The notes under the pieces: generated by a model | Told to the model about the DNA's origin: nothing | The model's input: only the letters and a program-made list of their open reading frames with translations | Databases searched by the model: none | Position numbers and translations under genes: made by a program | Assembly: GCF_002999335.1 (NCBI RefSeq) | Contig: NW_020312657.1 | Span: 62,001 to 126,000 of the forward strand | Origin: Cyclospora cayetanensis | Lineage: Eukaryota; Apicomplexa; Conoidasida; Eucoccidiorida; Eimeriidae | Length of the DNA stretch: 64,000 bases | Reading direction: 5' to 3' | Shown: piece by piece, positions 35,994 through 47,500 of the stretch | Layout of the letters: each line of letters starts with the position of its first letter | Position numbering within the stretch: the stretch's first letter is position 1

Positions 35994-36943
35994 AGCATTC
36001 ACGTTCATTTCCCTGCATGCACGCCGAGAAGGTCTATATGGACACCCTATGCGCTTAAACGGGCACATATGGCGTGCAGCCTCATCCACGAGGGTTTAGA
36101 CCATGAGAAGATGCGCAACACAAAATGAATGATTTAAACGAAAGCACATGAAGCAGAGTACAACACACGCAAGGCCACAAGCTCGCTGCTAATGAGCAGA
36201 AATGCACAGTTGACATCTGCATATGGGATTTTGATAGGTCGCCTTCAAACTGACTTTGTTGTTCTCTTCCCATACCTTCTTGATACACCAGCTAGTGGCG
36301 TAGGGGGACGAGGAACCCTTTGAGTGCTGAGTCGGATTCTTGTTTCCTAGGTCAAGTTCCCAATGATTTTCCCGTGCTCGTTTTCCTATTGATAATGGTG
36401 TTATTGCAAACAGGTGTGGATGTGTATATCGTTGCAACCTTCTTGTCACGTGCCGGACATTTAAATGGTGCGTTTTGCAGCCTTCAGATACTCCTAGCGT
36501 TTTCGACACCTCGCAGCTTTTTTAGCAACTTTTTCAAGATTCGCATAAACAAGCAGTTCTTCGGGTAATGTTACACTGTAGCTACTTTATAGGGCCCTAA
36601 CCGAAACCGAAGTTCCGCTCTCTAGCACTCGCTTCCCGAGGCCGCTGACTGGCACTGTCCGGCCCTCGGAAGAAAATGCAAATTCTGGCATACGGCTTTA
36701 TTCTCACACTATGACACCAGATTAAGTCTATAAGTAACATAGTCAAGAATGTCACCTTTGGAACTGGGGATCTACTGCCGAATGTGCGTGCCACCACTGG
36801 GTTTAGCAGTTTCAGCGGACACAGACGATGCCAGTTATGCACGAACAGAATTGTCACACATGTTTTAAGAGACAAAAAATAAATGGACGTTAATTCAGTA
36901 CATCAATTGAGAGGGGTCAAAAGACGTGCAACGCAGCACTTTT
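35994..36943. other. Convergent 3' flank
   Basis: Between the 3' ends of the DEK_C gene (+) and DMC1 (-). No coding content recognised. Confidence 0.5.
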
Positions 36944-38565
36944 TTACTCCATTACATCCGAAATGCCTTGTGTCGTCCTGAGCGGGTTTTATGTGTAAAT
37001 TATCTCGAAAGAATTACGTTTGTGACTTACAGCTGAAATATGCACTCAGACTCGGGTAGGTTTGGCGCGTCGTAGACTTTGCAAATTCGTTGCTCGCCTT
37101 TTCCCTTTCGCAAGGAAAGCCGAGTCGTCGAGGCGTGGCCCAACACATGGCCTCCAACTACCACATCAGGCATCCCCAAATAATTATGAAGGCATACACA
37201 CACTCTTGGGAGCTGAAACGGAAGGCTGCACCTGGTTTGGTGGGGTTTGCAACAAACGTTAGGCCCCCTGCTGGGTCAGACCTGAGTGGTTCATAGCACA
37301 TTGTGTGCAAGGAAGTAAAAATACATGTACTGTAAGGTGAAGCTTACATAACCTGGTTGGTTACTACAACAGCAACATTGTACTGTTCTGAAATCTTGAT
37401 CAATGAGCTGAGCATTTTGTTCAATTTCTGCTGCCTGTCTGCAAGCTCTCCACGCCCGCAGAAGTCGACACGAAAGAGGGCAATAATGGAATCCACGATT
37501 ATGATTGCTATTGTTTGCAGCAGAGGCTCGATAGTTAAGATTTAGCTCATGACCAGAGCTTGCATACCGAATTTTTCCTCGCTCATCTGGAAACGGGGGC
37601 ATTTAGCGTTTTAACCCTTCGTTTTAGTTGCAAATTATTTATTACCTTAGCAGCTGCAACAGTAAGAAGCTGATGCATGTGTTCTGTCGTGTATGCCCTT
37701 GCGTACATTATGTTATCAAGCACTCCCGCCCCATCAAGGCCAAAACGCTCGGCAATCGCACAAATCTTCTCTGGGCGAAACGTAGCCTCTGTGTCAACGT
37801 AGCAGACCTGTAGAGGTAAGACAGGAAACCCGTTGTAAAAAAGTTAGCAAAAGATAAAAGCCATGAACAAGAAAGTGTAACAATACGCACTTTCCCACAT
37901 CCGCCGTTCATTTCCTTTGGAAGCTGAGCGGTTACACAAAGCGTATGACATATCTGAGTTTTCCCACATCGGTTTTCGCCGAATATTTCAGTTATGGACA
38001 TCGTTTCAATGCCACCACCGATCAGCTGATCTAGCTGAGATGATCCTGCCAGAAAATGGCACTATAACATGAACAAAACGGTGCTGTTCTCCACCCACGA
38101 GTTTCAAACCTGTTGTGATTTTAACAACTTTAGCTCTTCGTATCACCAGCTCTCCCCCACTGATGAAGGAGTTACAAAGCTCCAGCTTTGTTGCCGCCTC
38201 AATAATTTTTTCAACTTTTGCCTCTGAAAGGCCTTTCACCAGAGCCAAATCCTTTTTCTGTTAGCGACTTATAAGATATGGCATTTTTGTGGAGGATTCT
38301 ATTGTTTTCCCACTGTCGTTTGAATAACCGAAAGAACGGTGCAATATCCAGCAAGCCGCAGCTTGGTGATGTCGGCAGCGTTAATACCAACATTTTGAAG
38401 CTTTTCCTAGAAGAGACGGTACACAAATACGCCTTACTGAGGGGTTTACCAACTCACTATCGCAATAAAGAATTCATGCTCCCCTTCATTGACGTCTGAA
38501 GCCAAGACGCCGGGAGCCGTCCCAACATGCTTGCGTGCAGACTTACTTTCACCTATGGTTGCCAT
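36944..38565 (-). CDS. DMC1: Meiotic recombinase DMC1
   Basis: Ten exons: 38565-38458, 38406-38314, 38257-38110, 38045-37891, 37807-37646, 37586-37568, 37507-37348, 37281-37232, 37157-37031 and 36977-36944; 351 residues, the usual DMC1 length. DMC1 coats single-stranded DNA at meiotic breaks and drives strand exchange between homologues. An N-terminal helix-hairpin-helix domain ([33 protein letters not shown]) precedes the RecA core. Walker A is GENRCGKT at 139-146 and Walker B is IIIVDS at 230-235. Also present are the [18 protein letters not shown] polymerisation/DNA-loop region and [20 protein letters not shown]. The [17 protein letters not shown] and TLCVTAQLP wording favours DMC1 over RAD51. 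Exon 6 is just 19 nt and intron 2 is 56 nt. Every junction is in phase, so the gene looks intact. Expression in gametogony or sporogony would be expected from the family. Confidence 0.96.
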
Positions 38566-39817
38566 TATTATGCAAAGTAATTTTACGCATAAATTTCCTT
38601 TTGTCTGGTCCAACTGTGCAATACCATACAGGCCACTTTCTGAGGCGAACAAATGAATACCCACCAACGTACGGACACCGAAGCTGGCCACCCAAGTGAA
38701 TCACCATGCCAGCATGGCGGAAATGCATGCACAAGCACGGAAATCTCGAATTAAGCGAAGACAGCAATGAATGTTTGTATTATTCAATTAGTCAGGCTGC
38801 AAACGTCAAGAATTGCCTCGAACGCGTCTTGAGCTGTATAATTTTGTGAAATACTGAACTTGAGTGTAGCCCGCGCGGTGAGGCACATGAACTGATGGGC
38901 GCATGGAACAAGCATCCGTTATCATAACTTCTTTAAGAAACCTCGTTAAGGTCGGAAAACTCTCTTGTTGCGCTACACGCTTCCCGGAGGCATATAGGAT
39001 TAGACAATACACAGGAATGTGAATCAGCGGAGAGGAGAACGGCCGTTTCCATACGCAAGATGTAGGTTCAAGCTTCTTCAGAGCCGCGGGAGTTCTCCCA
39101 TGAAAGCGCATGCATAAACGATTCGCCGAGTTGATTTGTGGTTGAACGTGTTTCAACAGGCCTATTGCCCACATGGATGAAAGATGTACCCCACACTTCA
39201 TGGCACATTTAGCCTTGTTGCACCCAGTACAATGTTGCTGTATGCTGTTTTTCTAGTCCTTCATTTTGAGCATTAGTTTTAGCTAAGTGTTCTGGTGAAT
39301 GAGTCGGCTGCGCATGCACTGAGAGAGATCCTGGGGCTGTTTTGGTGGTAACACATTTGGTCTGCATATTATCTGATGAAGAGAACGAAAGGCCAATCTC
39401 CATTGCCCTACAGTTTTTTCTGTTCGTGGCATTTCCATACCTATGGAGCGGCCACCCGTGAGATTGATACATCGTCTGACTTTCCGTTCTCCTGCTTCTC
39501 ACAATTTTGCTTTAAACGGTAGTCTTAAAAAGCAAATCCGCCTTTGTGGAAAGCAGCCAAGTTGCTGACCCATTTTCAATGATATCAGAAACTTCCTGGT
39601 GCACAGAGAGCCTTCACGGGCTCCATGCAGAACTTCGCTGGCTGCCACACTTTTTCGTACTCCAGTTCAACGCGAGTTGTTGTGCGTTTGCATCTACCCT
39701 GCATCTTTTTTGAACTTCGATCTGCTATTTCGACGCTACCCCCTGTCTGTTCACTATTCTCATGTTAGTTAAAAGGGCGCTTTGCAAGACAAAAGGGAAA
39801 GGCCTCCCTCTGGCACC
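38566..39817. other. Divergent intergenic region
   Basis: Between the starts of DMC1 (-) and the ten-exon unknown gene (+). Short frames here (such as minus 38806-39201) show no family features. Promoters of both genes are expected. Confidence 0.45.
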
Positions 39818-42800
39818 ATGGCGGCTCCGGACCTCTCTCAGATCGACGATGAAGAAGTTCTCACCCTCGTCCTCCTAGATTCAACGCATCCTCAAGTGGG
39901 AGAATATTTCTCACTTGCATTATCACTGCAGGATCTGGCATGCACAATCCACAGCGCTCAACAAAGGGGTGCAGGGCGAAGCATGCAGGGCTTCGACACA
40001 TAGGCGTCATGACAACTCCTTTAGGCTTTTTCTCTTGAGCTGTGCTTTTGGTAATAGACATTTGGATTTTGTGTGCTGGGCAATTGCTAAGTATACGCAG
40101 TGCAGTCGTTTTCCTCCTTTGGGATGATGATGCGTTATTCAATGTGAGCTGGGTTGATGCAGATTATTTCCGCTGCAACAGAAATCAAGAATTCCCTGTT
40201 GGATTCAGCAAATAACGTACGGCTTAACCCCTGACACCCAAATTCTTATGAGCTGCAGCTCTACGGCGATTTCTTGTTTCAGGCTTCGCCATTCTCTGCA
40301 CTGTTGCTTTGGGCAGCAGTAGGGCAGGTGCACTTCTTCGGGTGCCTTCAAGCCACGCATTGCATATCGTAGACTCCGACCGCTTGGGTGTACATGCGTA
40401 GGTGCTTAAGTCTGCTGACGACCTGAAGGAGCCTCTGCTCGCCCTTGCAGCAGATTCAAGGGGCGGAAGCGCTGAGGCGGCAACAGGGGAAGCAGACAAC
40501 AAACAGCGAGCAGCAAGCGAGACAACAGACTTGCAGAGTGGCGAAGCCGCAAGCTCTCCGGCGAAGCTGAATCGTGGATTAGTTGAGGGCCTTCTCAAAC
40601 GCGCCAAGGCAGTGGTGGATGCCTCGTTGAAGCTGACGCTAGAACTTGTATGTTGTGTGAGGAACCAGTAATAATTTCATGGTTCTCTTGCGAATGCGGT
40701 TCCTTGAAAATGGCGCCTATCGGGGTTCTGCAAACCACAGTTTGTATCCCTGAGAAAATATGACTTTCTGAGTGTCTGTCCTCAGGACAGCTTCTCCTTC
40801 CATGCAATGAATCCAGTATGGGGAACGGAAAAAAGCGTTCGGCAATCCCGCAAATTTCTCGTTCAGCTGCTAGAGGTAAAATGCTCGAAATCTTGCGTAT
40901 TTGTAGTCGGAGTGCATTATCCTCACGCTGATCTTTGTGTTCGCGTGTATGCCTCTCCGCTCTTACATCATTTCGCCTACATGATTTTCCTCTGGTGTTT
41001 ATTATTCCACAAAAAGGGTGGGTGTGAGCGGGCCAGTGTGTCCAATTATGCTTCAGCTGCACGTGGAAGGGAGGTAGGGGCCCTTGCCACCCTTTGGGCT
41101 CCGAAGGCACCTGCAGTATTGAATCATTAGAACCTCTTATTGTGACTTTTGTCGCATCGATTTGGCTGGTGTCTCGTGATGCAGCTGTTTGCGACCGGGT
41201 GGTTTTTTGTGCCGTTAAGACGCATGTGAAACGGCTCTTGTGTCCTTCCGCTAAAGCCTGCCAGAGCGTGTGTGCTTGCGTGACGCTGTGTTTCGTTTCA
41301 CTTAGAGAGATGTTTGCAGAGTGATGCAAAAGTATGTGCCTCTCTCTCTCTATGCATCCATCTTGTACACAGTGGTGCAAAAGTTTGTGCTTCTCTCTCT
41401 TTATGCATCCATCTTGTACACAGTGGTGCGTATTCCTCAAGAAGATCCTTCTGCTCGTTCACAGAGGCGTGGACATGTAGTATTCATCCTAGTTTGTTTA
41501 TTGCGTGGCTCCTCCTTTTTGACTCCAGAAAGTAACGAGTCGCGTGGAAGCTCTCATTCTGCTCCTTTCTTCTATCCTCCCAAAGCTGCCTGCTCCCTCC
41601 GTGCCGTCAGTAGCGACCCCAGAGGAGCCGCCTTCCGCAACAGATCCACGAAGACTGGAAGGCGGAAGGGGCAGAGGGAGAGGCCTTCACCCTCCTGGAG
41701 TAGGCAGGTGAGCGTTGGCTCTGAGAACCTTTAAACTTTGCGCACCAAGGGGCGTCGGTGCGAGCACGCTAGAGGGATGTTGGGGGGGAAGGAGGGGGGG
41801 AGGGGCAAGGCTCTTCAGGAGCAGCTACAGCTGCCCCGTGACGGCTGCTGTGTGGTGGTGATACGCATTCTAATAGACGTCAATCGCTGTCTGCATATTG
41901 GCATATATGTGTTTTTCGAGTGGGATGCAGCCCACGTTGCGTCTCACGTCTCTGCAAGCGCTTGTGTCGTTGGCTAGCCTCTTCGCTCTCCACTATGTGC
42001 CAGCCTCTCTGCCAGCGTTCACTTGCATAGAAGCATTCCCATGCCCTTTGAAATCTTTGCATGTGCAGAAGGGGCAGTGCGAAACGACGCCTGCAGGCTG
42101 GGGTAGCGGGATGTCCATGCTCTCTCGCAGCATGCGCGCGCGGGAAGGCGTGTACCAACGTGCCCGCCTTCGCTTTGCATTTTTGCCAGTTCTTGTTGTC
42201 GGTTTTTTGCTGGCTACCCTTCTCAGCATCGCCAATGAAACACTATGTGGCTCGCGTGTGGTTTGCATATGACGCCTCGTAGGGGGAGGGGAATGCCTCT
42301 GGCTCGGGGTTCCGGCGTGGGAGTTTCTCCCTTAGGCTCCTCAGGCTACGATTCAGATAGCGGTACGACGCGTGTCGGCTCAGCAGCTGGTGAGACGGAA
42401 GAAGACGGCGGCCTTAGCGGCTCCAGAAAGCACGAGAGAGACAACAGCCCCGAAGACGGTCCCAGAAGATGGAAAAAGAAGCAGCCATCCAACGTCGATT
42501 GGATGCTCAAGTGCAGAACCAAGCTCCTGGAGCTAAAGGAGCGAACAGCGAAAAAGGCTGTTTCTGATGTCTTTATGACGGAAAGAGTAGGCCCGCCTAG
42601 CTCTCTGCCCCTTACATGAATCTACGACCAGCTCATTTCTCCCTCAGCAGCCTCGTGTCGTCCCCGTATCGATGTGTTCAGCAGTAAGATCATAGGGTCT
42701 AGTGTCTGCCCTGGCGCGGGTGTGCTCCCTCTGCTCTCTCTCTGCCCGCAGAATTCATCTTTTGGTGTTTTAGTTCATGATTTGATACATAGAGCTAAGG

Positions 42801-43633
42801 GCAAAGAAGCTGCATCACGCGAAGCCATCCATGGCCATGAGTGTGGTTTGTGTGCGGCTTCCAGACAGTGCAGGAGACTATCTCATTCATTGATCACAAC
42901 GCTTCTAAGCTGGAGGTCGTTGCCGCAAAGGCCCCCTCGGACTTTGCAGCTGAAGAGTAAGGTACACAGAGGCGAAGAAAAAGGCTTAAGGGGAGAAGGA
43001 CAAGAGGGAGCGACTCAGCTGAACTCGGTCATCGTCATCGTTGGTGTTTTTGCCCATTGCGCACAGTCAGTCCACGATAATGTTGAGACTCATTTTTTGC
43101 GTGCTTCCAGTGTCTGGCCTGCGCTTAATCCTCAGCCGTCGGATCTTTATGCAGAGCATTGAGTCTTACATCGCCGGACTCGAGAGGGTGAGGTTGCACA
43201 CGCGTCGTATGGATGGTGCATCTTTTGTGCCATACTTGGGAAAGCCTGGGAGCTATGTATACTGCCTGATGGACACGTCGTACGCTCAATACAAGCAGTT
43301 AGCGTTTTATAGGGGCTTCAAGATGTATTGTAGCCTGTATTGCTGTGGGCTGTTCCGGCCGACAGCCGAGCGAAACGATTCGGATGGGGGCCCCTCCTTC
43401 ATTGTGCTGCCTTGGAGTATTTGTTTTTCCACGAACTGCTTCATACGTCCTTTAGGATGCTGCTATATTTTGCGTCTGGTACTTTGCCTTGGCATGCATG
43501 GGTGTACTTGCCGCAGGCTCTCATGCTCCTGGCGAAAGAAACATTGAACAAACGCCAGCTCATGGGTTTGTTTGACAGTGCAGTAAAAGTGGAAAGACTG
43601 ACGACCCCGGCCGAGCTCTTGACGGAGATGTAA
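39818..43633 (+). CDS. Unrecognised ten-exon protein
   Basis: I do not recognise a family. Ten exons join in phase: 39818-39895, 40163-40216, 40402-40647, 40786-40875, 41529-41707, 42283-42586, 42752-42845, 42869-42956, 43136-43187 and about 43418-43633; about 466 residues. The N-terminal part is helical and acidic (DLSQIDDEEVLTLVLLDSTH; KSADDLKEPLLALAADS), followed by GLVEGLLKRAKAVVDASLKL and RVEALILLLSSILPKLPAPS. The middle is disordered, with an RG-rich stretch (GGRGRGRGLHPPGVGRGRGM) and a Ser/Glu-rich segment. The C-terminal third is again helical (DWMLKCRTKLLELKERTAKK; VQETISFIDHNASKLEVVAA; FFHELLHTSFRMLLYFASG) and ends TPAELLTEM. No signal peptide. The last acceptor (TTGGAG|TATTT) and the 25-base intron gap modelled between 42845 and 42869 are weak points; that gap is too short for a normal intron, so the local model is probably imperfect. 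Confidence 0.62.
41322..41423 (+). repeat. Two-copy 51-bp tandem repeat in an intron
   Basis: Copies at 41322-41372 and 41373-41423 differ at few positions. Each contains a CT-rich run and ends in TTGTACACAG, like a pyrimidine tract plus 3' splice acceptor. It lies in the intron between exons 4 and 5 of the ten-exon gene. A partial third start (TGGTGCG) follows. Confidence 0.9.
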
Positions 43634-44580
43634 GGCTTCAGCAGCCGCATGAACACCTGCAACACAGCCGTCTTCTCCCTAAGGCAGCTTTTTTTGCATG
43701 ACTTGCTCTTGCATTGCAGAGGTCGCCTGCCTGCTGGCACCTACGCTGCTGGACCACCCAGAATGCAGCAAGGGGTGCTGTGCTGTCTTGACTTCGCTTC
43801 CCTGCGCCTTTCTACTCTAAAACTAAGACATGGCGGCATGTCGCGAGTCGCTTTGTTCTGGATGCATGTATCACGGCAACGCAAAGCATATCGCTTCTTG
43901 TGCGCCGCGGGTATGCCTTTGTTCGCAGGCGGAGCATCGTCTCGTTGTTGAACACATTTGCATACATGCCGAAGATGGAAGACGACGACTGAGCCATTTT
44001 TCTGCCTCGGCATTCGTTTGCATTCGTGGTACCGAAGGGAGCACGAAAGCATTCTTTTGCGCAAAAAAAGTTCCAACGCTTCCCTTGAGGGATTTGAAAA
44101 GGGCACATTGCTAGTGCGGGGCCATTAACAACCAGTGAGGAGCTAAAAGCGACGTGACACGAGCTCCCGGCCCACTGCGACCACTGCCGCTTACGTCGCC
44201 CTGCCTATAATGCTAAGTGCACAGCAGTGCTGCTTCTGCTACGCACACTAAGGCAACAGCCAGAAATGAAAAGCGACAGACACACACGCGCAGCTTGAAA
44301 CGACTGGCGCGCTTGTGCCAAGAAATGACGCTGAAAAGCAAATGGCCAGTTAGTGGAGGCCATAAACGGCCGAAATGCCAAGTTGGTTTACGTGCCATTC
44401 TCCTCGAACACAAAAAGAAAAGGTCCTTTCCACAGAAAGATCGGAATAAAAACAACCTGCAAGGCCACCTAAGTCCTTGAAAACAACCTGCTGCTGCGTG
44501 TGTGCTCCCCGTCGCATTCACCCTAGCTGCCGTTCTCGTTCTCCCCCCTGCCTTTCCGTCTTTTGTTCCTGACACTTCAA
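43634..44580. other. Convergent 3' flank
   Basis: Between the 3' ends of the ten-exon gene (+) and UTP4 (-). No coding content recognised; overlapping short frames on both strands look like noise. Confidence 0.5.
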
Positions 44581-47500
44581 CTAGGTTCCGTATCGCTTTC
44601 TGTTGAATCTTGGCAATGCCGTCGTCTCCTTGGATTGCGCTACACAATTGATGGCCTCGAGAAGCACCAGGGCGTGATCTGCGGGCGCCTCCCCCGTTTG
44701 GCCTTTACCTTCTTCCGTTTGCTTGTGCCTCCATCTCTCAAATGCAAACCCAATAAAGCCCTTGCTCTCGCTCTGCCGTATGGCCCTTGTCACAGCTGCT
44801 GCTTTCGCAGCTCTTGCCACTGGGAACTCCCCTAAAGGCATAGGCCCTACGGCCGCCCCGGTGGTTCCATCCGTGCCGCTTCTTCCATCGCTCACTGGCG
44901 AGTCCCCTGGTGTAGTGACAGTCGAACGAGTGCTGCTGCAACTTCCGCTGGGTGAGAGGCACGACGCCTCGAAAGAGAGCAGCACGCTGCCGTCCACCTC
45001 TTCCCGAGCGCTCGGCGAGAGCAGCGATGCAGGCAGCACTCGGGGAACGCAAAAGGATGCAGCGAAAAGAGGGGGCGGGCCAATCATCACGCCGCGACGA
45101 GAATGCAACTTCTTTAAACGAGGCGGGAATCGGCGCTGAACGTACAGTCAACAGCAGGCGCGAAGGCCAAAGAAACGAGTGATTTCACTTGCATGCGCAT
45201 GCATGAAAAATGCAAAAATCCATGCCACTTCAGTACGCGCGCATGCAACACGTACGTGGGGGTCAAGCGCGCTCGCAAACGCACAACAGCACTTCGGAGA
45301 GCTCTTTGTTCTCAACATAAGGCAGCATGACACTAACCAAACCTTCGAGAAGAAAACTGCCCGTTAGCCGCAAAGGCCCTATTATGTAGTTGCTCGCAGC
45401 CCTTGTAACGTTCGACGAAATCGCGAAACACTACTAAACCCCTTCCTTTGCATGCGGTGCAACGGCAAGCACACGTGCGACAGAGCAATGAACGCGATGA
45501 AGGCGTGAGTGGCAGTCCCCGCTGGGTAGTGCATATACATATATATATATACATATACATGCACGGATGTTTATATATGTCTACGTTTCTGATGGCACTG
45601 ATATCCGCGTATCACAGTGTAGCTGAGAGCGACTGCACACGCACCGTTTGCGAGGGCGCTTGTTGCAGTTGCTGCTCGTCTCGCTCTTCCCCGGAGTCGC
45701 TGCTGACATCTAGCAACCGTAGATCCTTTCTATGCTTCTTTTGCGCTTTGCCGCTCGGATTGCCTTCACTTGAATCGTGCCTGGTGAAAGGAACTTTGAA
45801 GAGGCCGGAGGGGAGCAGGCACAAGACGCAGGCGCTTTCGCCATCTTCACACCCCTCCACCCATCTGCACTCTATTATACAGCCGTCGCCACGCGAGAGC
45901 TCCTTTGCAGAGATCTGAATCCAAAGGAAGCCGAAGCACGCCACACAGCAAGACAATCGCTTCCTAGAACACAGCTTGAAAATTGCATCGCGCGCCTCTG
46001 CAGCCTTTAGGGAGTCGACGGTGTCTGCTGTGCAGCACACTAACACCCTGGTAGTCTGGTGCTAGCTAAAGACGCTCAACATCCAGCCTCCTGCAAACGA
46101 CTTTCTTGACTGGGAACCTTCTACCAGAACACGTTGCACAGCCTCATGGCTGTGCAACGCGGTACAGGCTACAGGGCTGCGCTGCCGCCAGCTGGATCTG
46201 AGGAGTCTCTCCCATGCAAGACAACACAGCGCGAGCTCTCGAAAGCAAGCACAATTCTGAATGAGCAGAAGAATGAATGCTTCTGCCAAGTGGAAACGCA
46301 CCGAGCGCACGTTCCTGCGGGTGTGCTGTCGTATCCGCTTTCGCGCTGGTGATGGCGAGTTGGCCGCTGAAGGCGACGTCGGTGATGGTTGGCTTGCAGT
46401 GCATCCCTCTGCTGCGGCATCCGAGGATGCGTTGTTATCCTTGCGCCCGTTGGCGGGGTGACCACAGCTCTCGCCGTTGGTGATTCCGCTGCTGCTCTCG
46501 GGTGTCTGGACATCCACAATGTAGTAGCCGTTCCTTGTTCCGAGAACAAACAGTTTCGCCGAATCGGGGGAGAAGCAGAAAGCGGCAACCGACTCGCCTT
46601 TCCTAAAAATGTTCGGAAAGATGTGCGTCGGCTGCAGGGCAGCCACGTCAAACACCAAAATGGAGCTGTTGCTGTTCAAACAGCCCAGCTTAGAGCCGTC
46701 AGGGCTGGTCGACATGGATACCACAGCTGAGTAATACAGTCACAGCACACAGCGAAACTCCCTGCACAGAGAACACGAAGAGTGGCGAAAGCACAAGAGC
46801 CGCGCTACTACCACGCTCGCGCGAAGCCGCATGCCCACACGCTGCGAGCCCCTCCTCTCGCCATCACGCGTGTCTTCGAGCATTCGACCACCCCGATCTG
46901 CACACGGCAGCAAGGGTGTGGGTGCATTTACACGCTAAACGCATGCGCGACGACCTAAAACGGACTTGGGCGGAGGACGTCTCCTCAACCCAAGTCTCGA
47001 GGAAACAGCGAAAGGATTTCAAAAACGAAAGCTCACGAAAGGGGAGATCTCGGACTGCCGCCAGCTCCTGCCCCGTCGAGATTTTGATAAACGCAACGCA
47101 GAAACTCCCACCCTCGGCGGTCAAGTGATCGGGGATTGCTGCGGCTTCACGAGCACTTGGCATGTCGCTGTACTCCCACTTCTTCGAGCCACTGGAAGCG
47201 CCATCGAAGCCTTCGCTTTCCCCCTTTGTGTTTCTGACCTTCCCTTCCACTGCTTCCGACGCGAACGGATCACACGCGATGGAAGGCGAAGCGGAGGGAG
47301 CAACGGCCTGCCGAAGCCGACGGCAATTCACAGTCCTCCGCGGCTTCCTTGAAAAGTAACAACAGGCCAGGACGGAGCGCGACACGAAGTGCAAAGAAGT
47401 GACCATTTCAGATATGCGACAAGCACCAAGGCACTCCAGATCCTGGATGTCGAGCTGATGAGAAAACAGCATAACCGGTAAGCGTGCCAGACAATGTCAA

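Noticed and set aside
36944..38565. RAD51 instead of DMC1
   Set aside because: The N-terminal wording, the TLCVTAQLP segment and overall length fit DMC1 better; a phylogeny would settle it.
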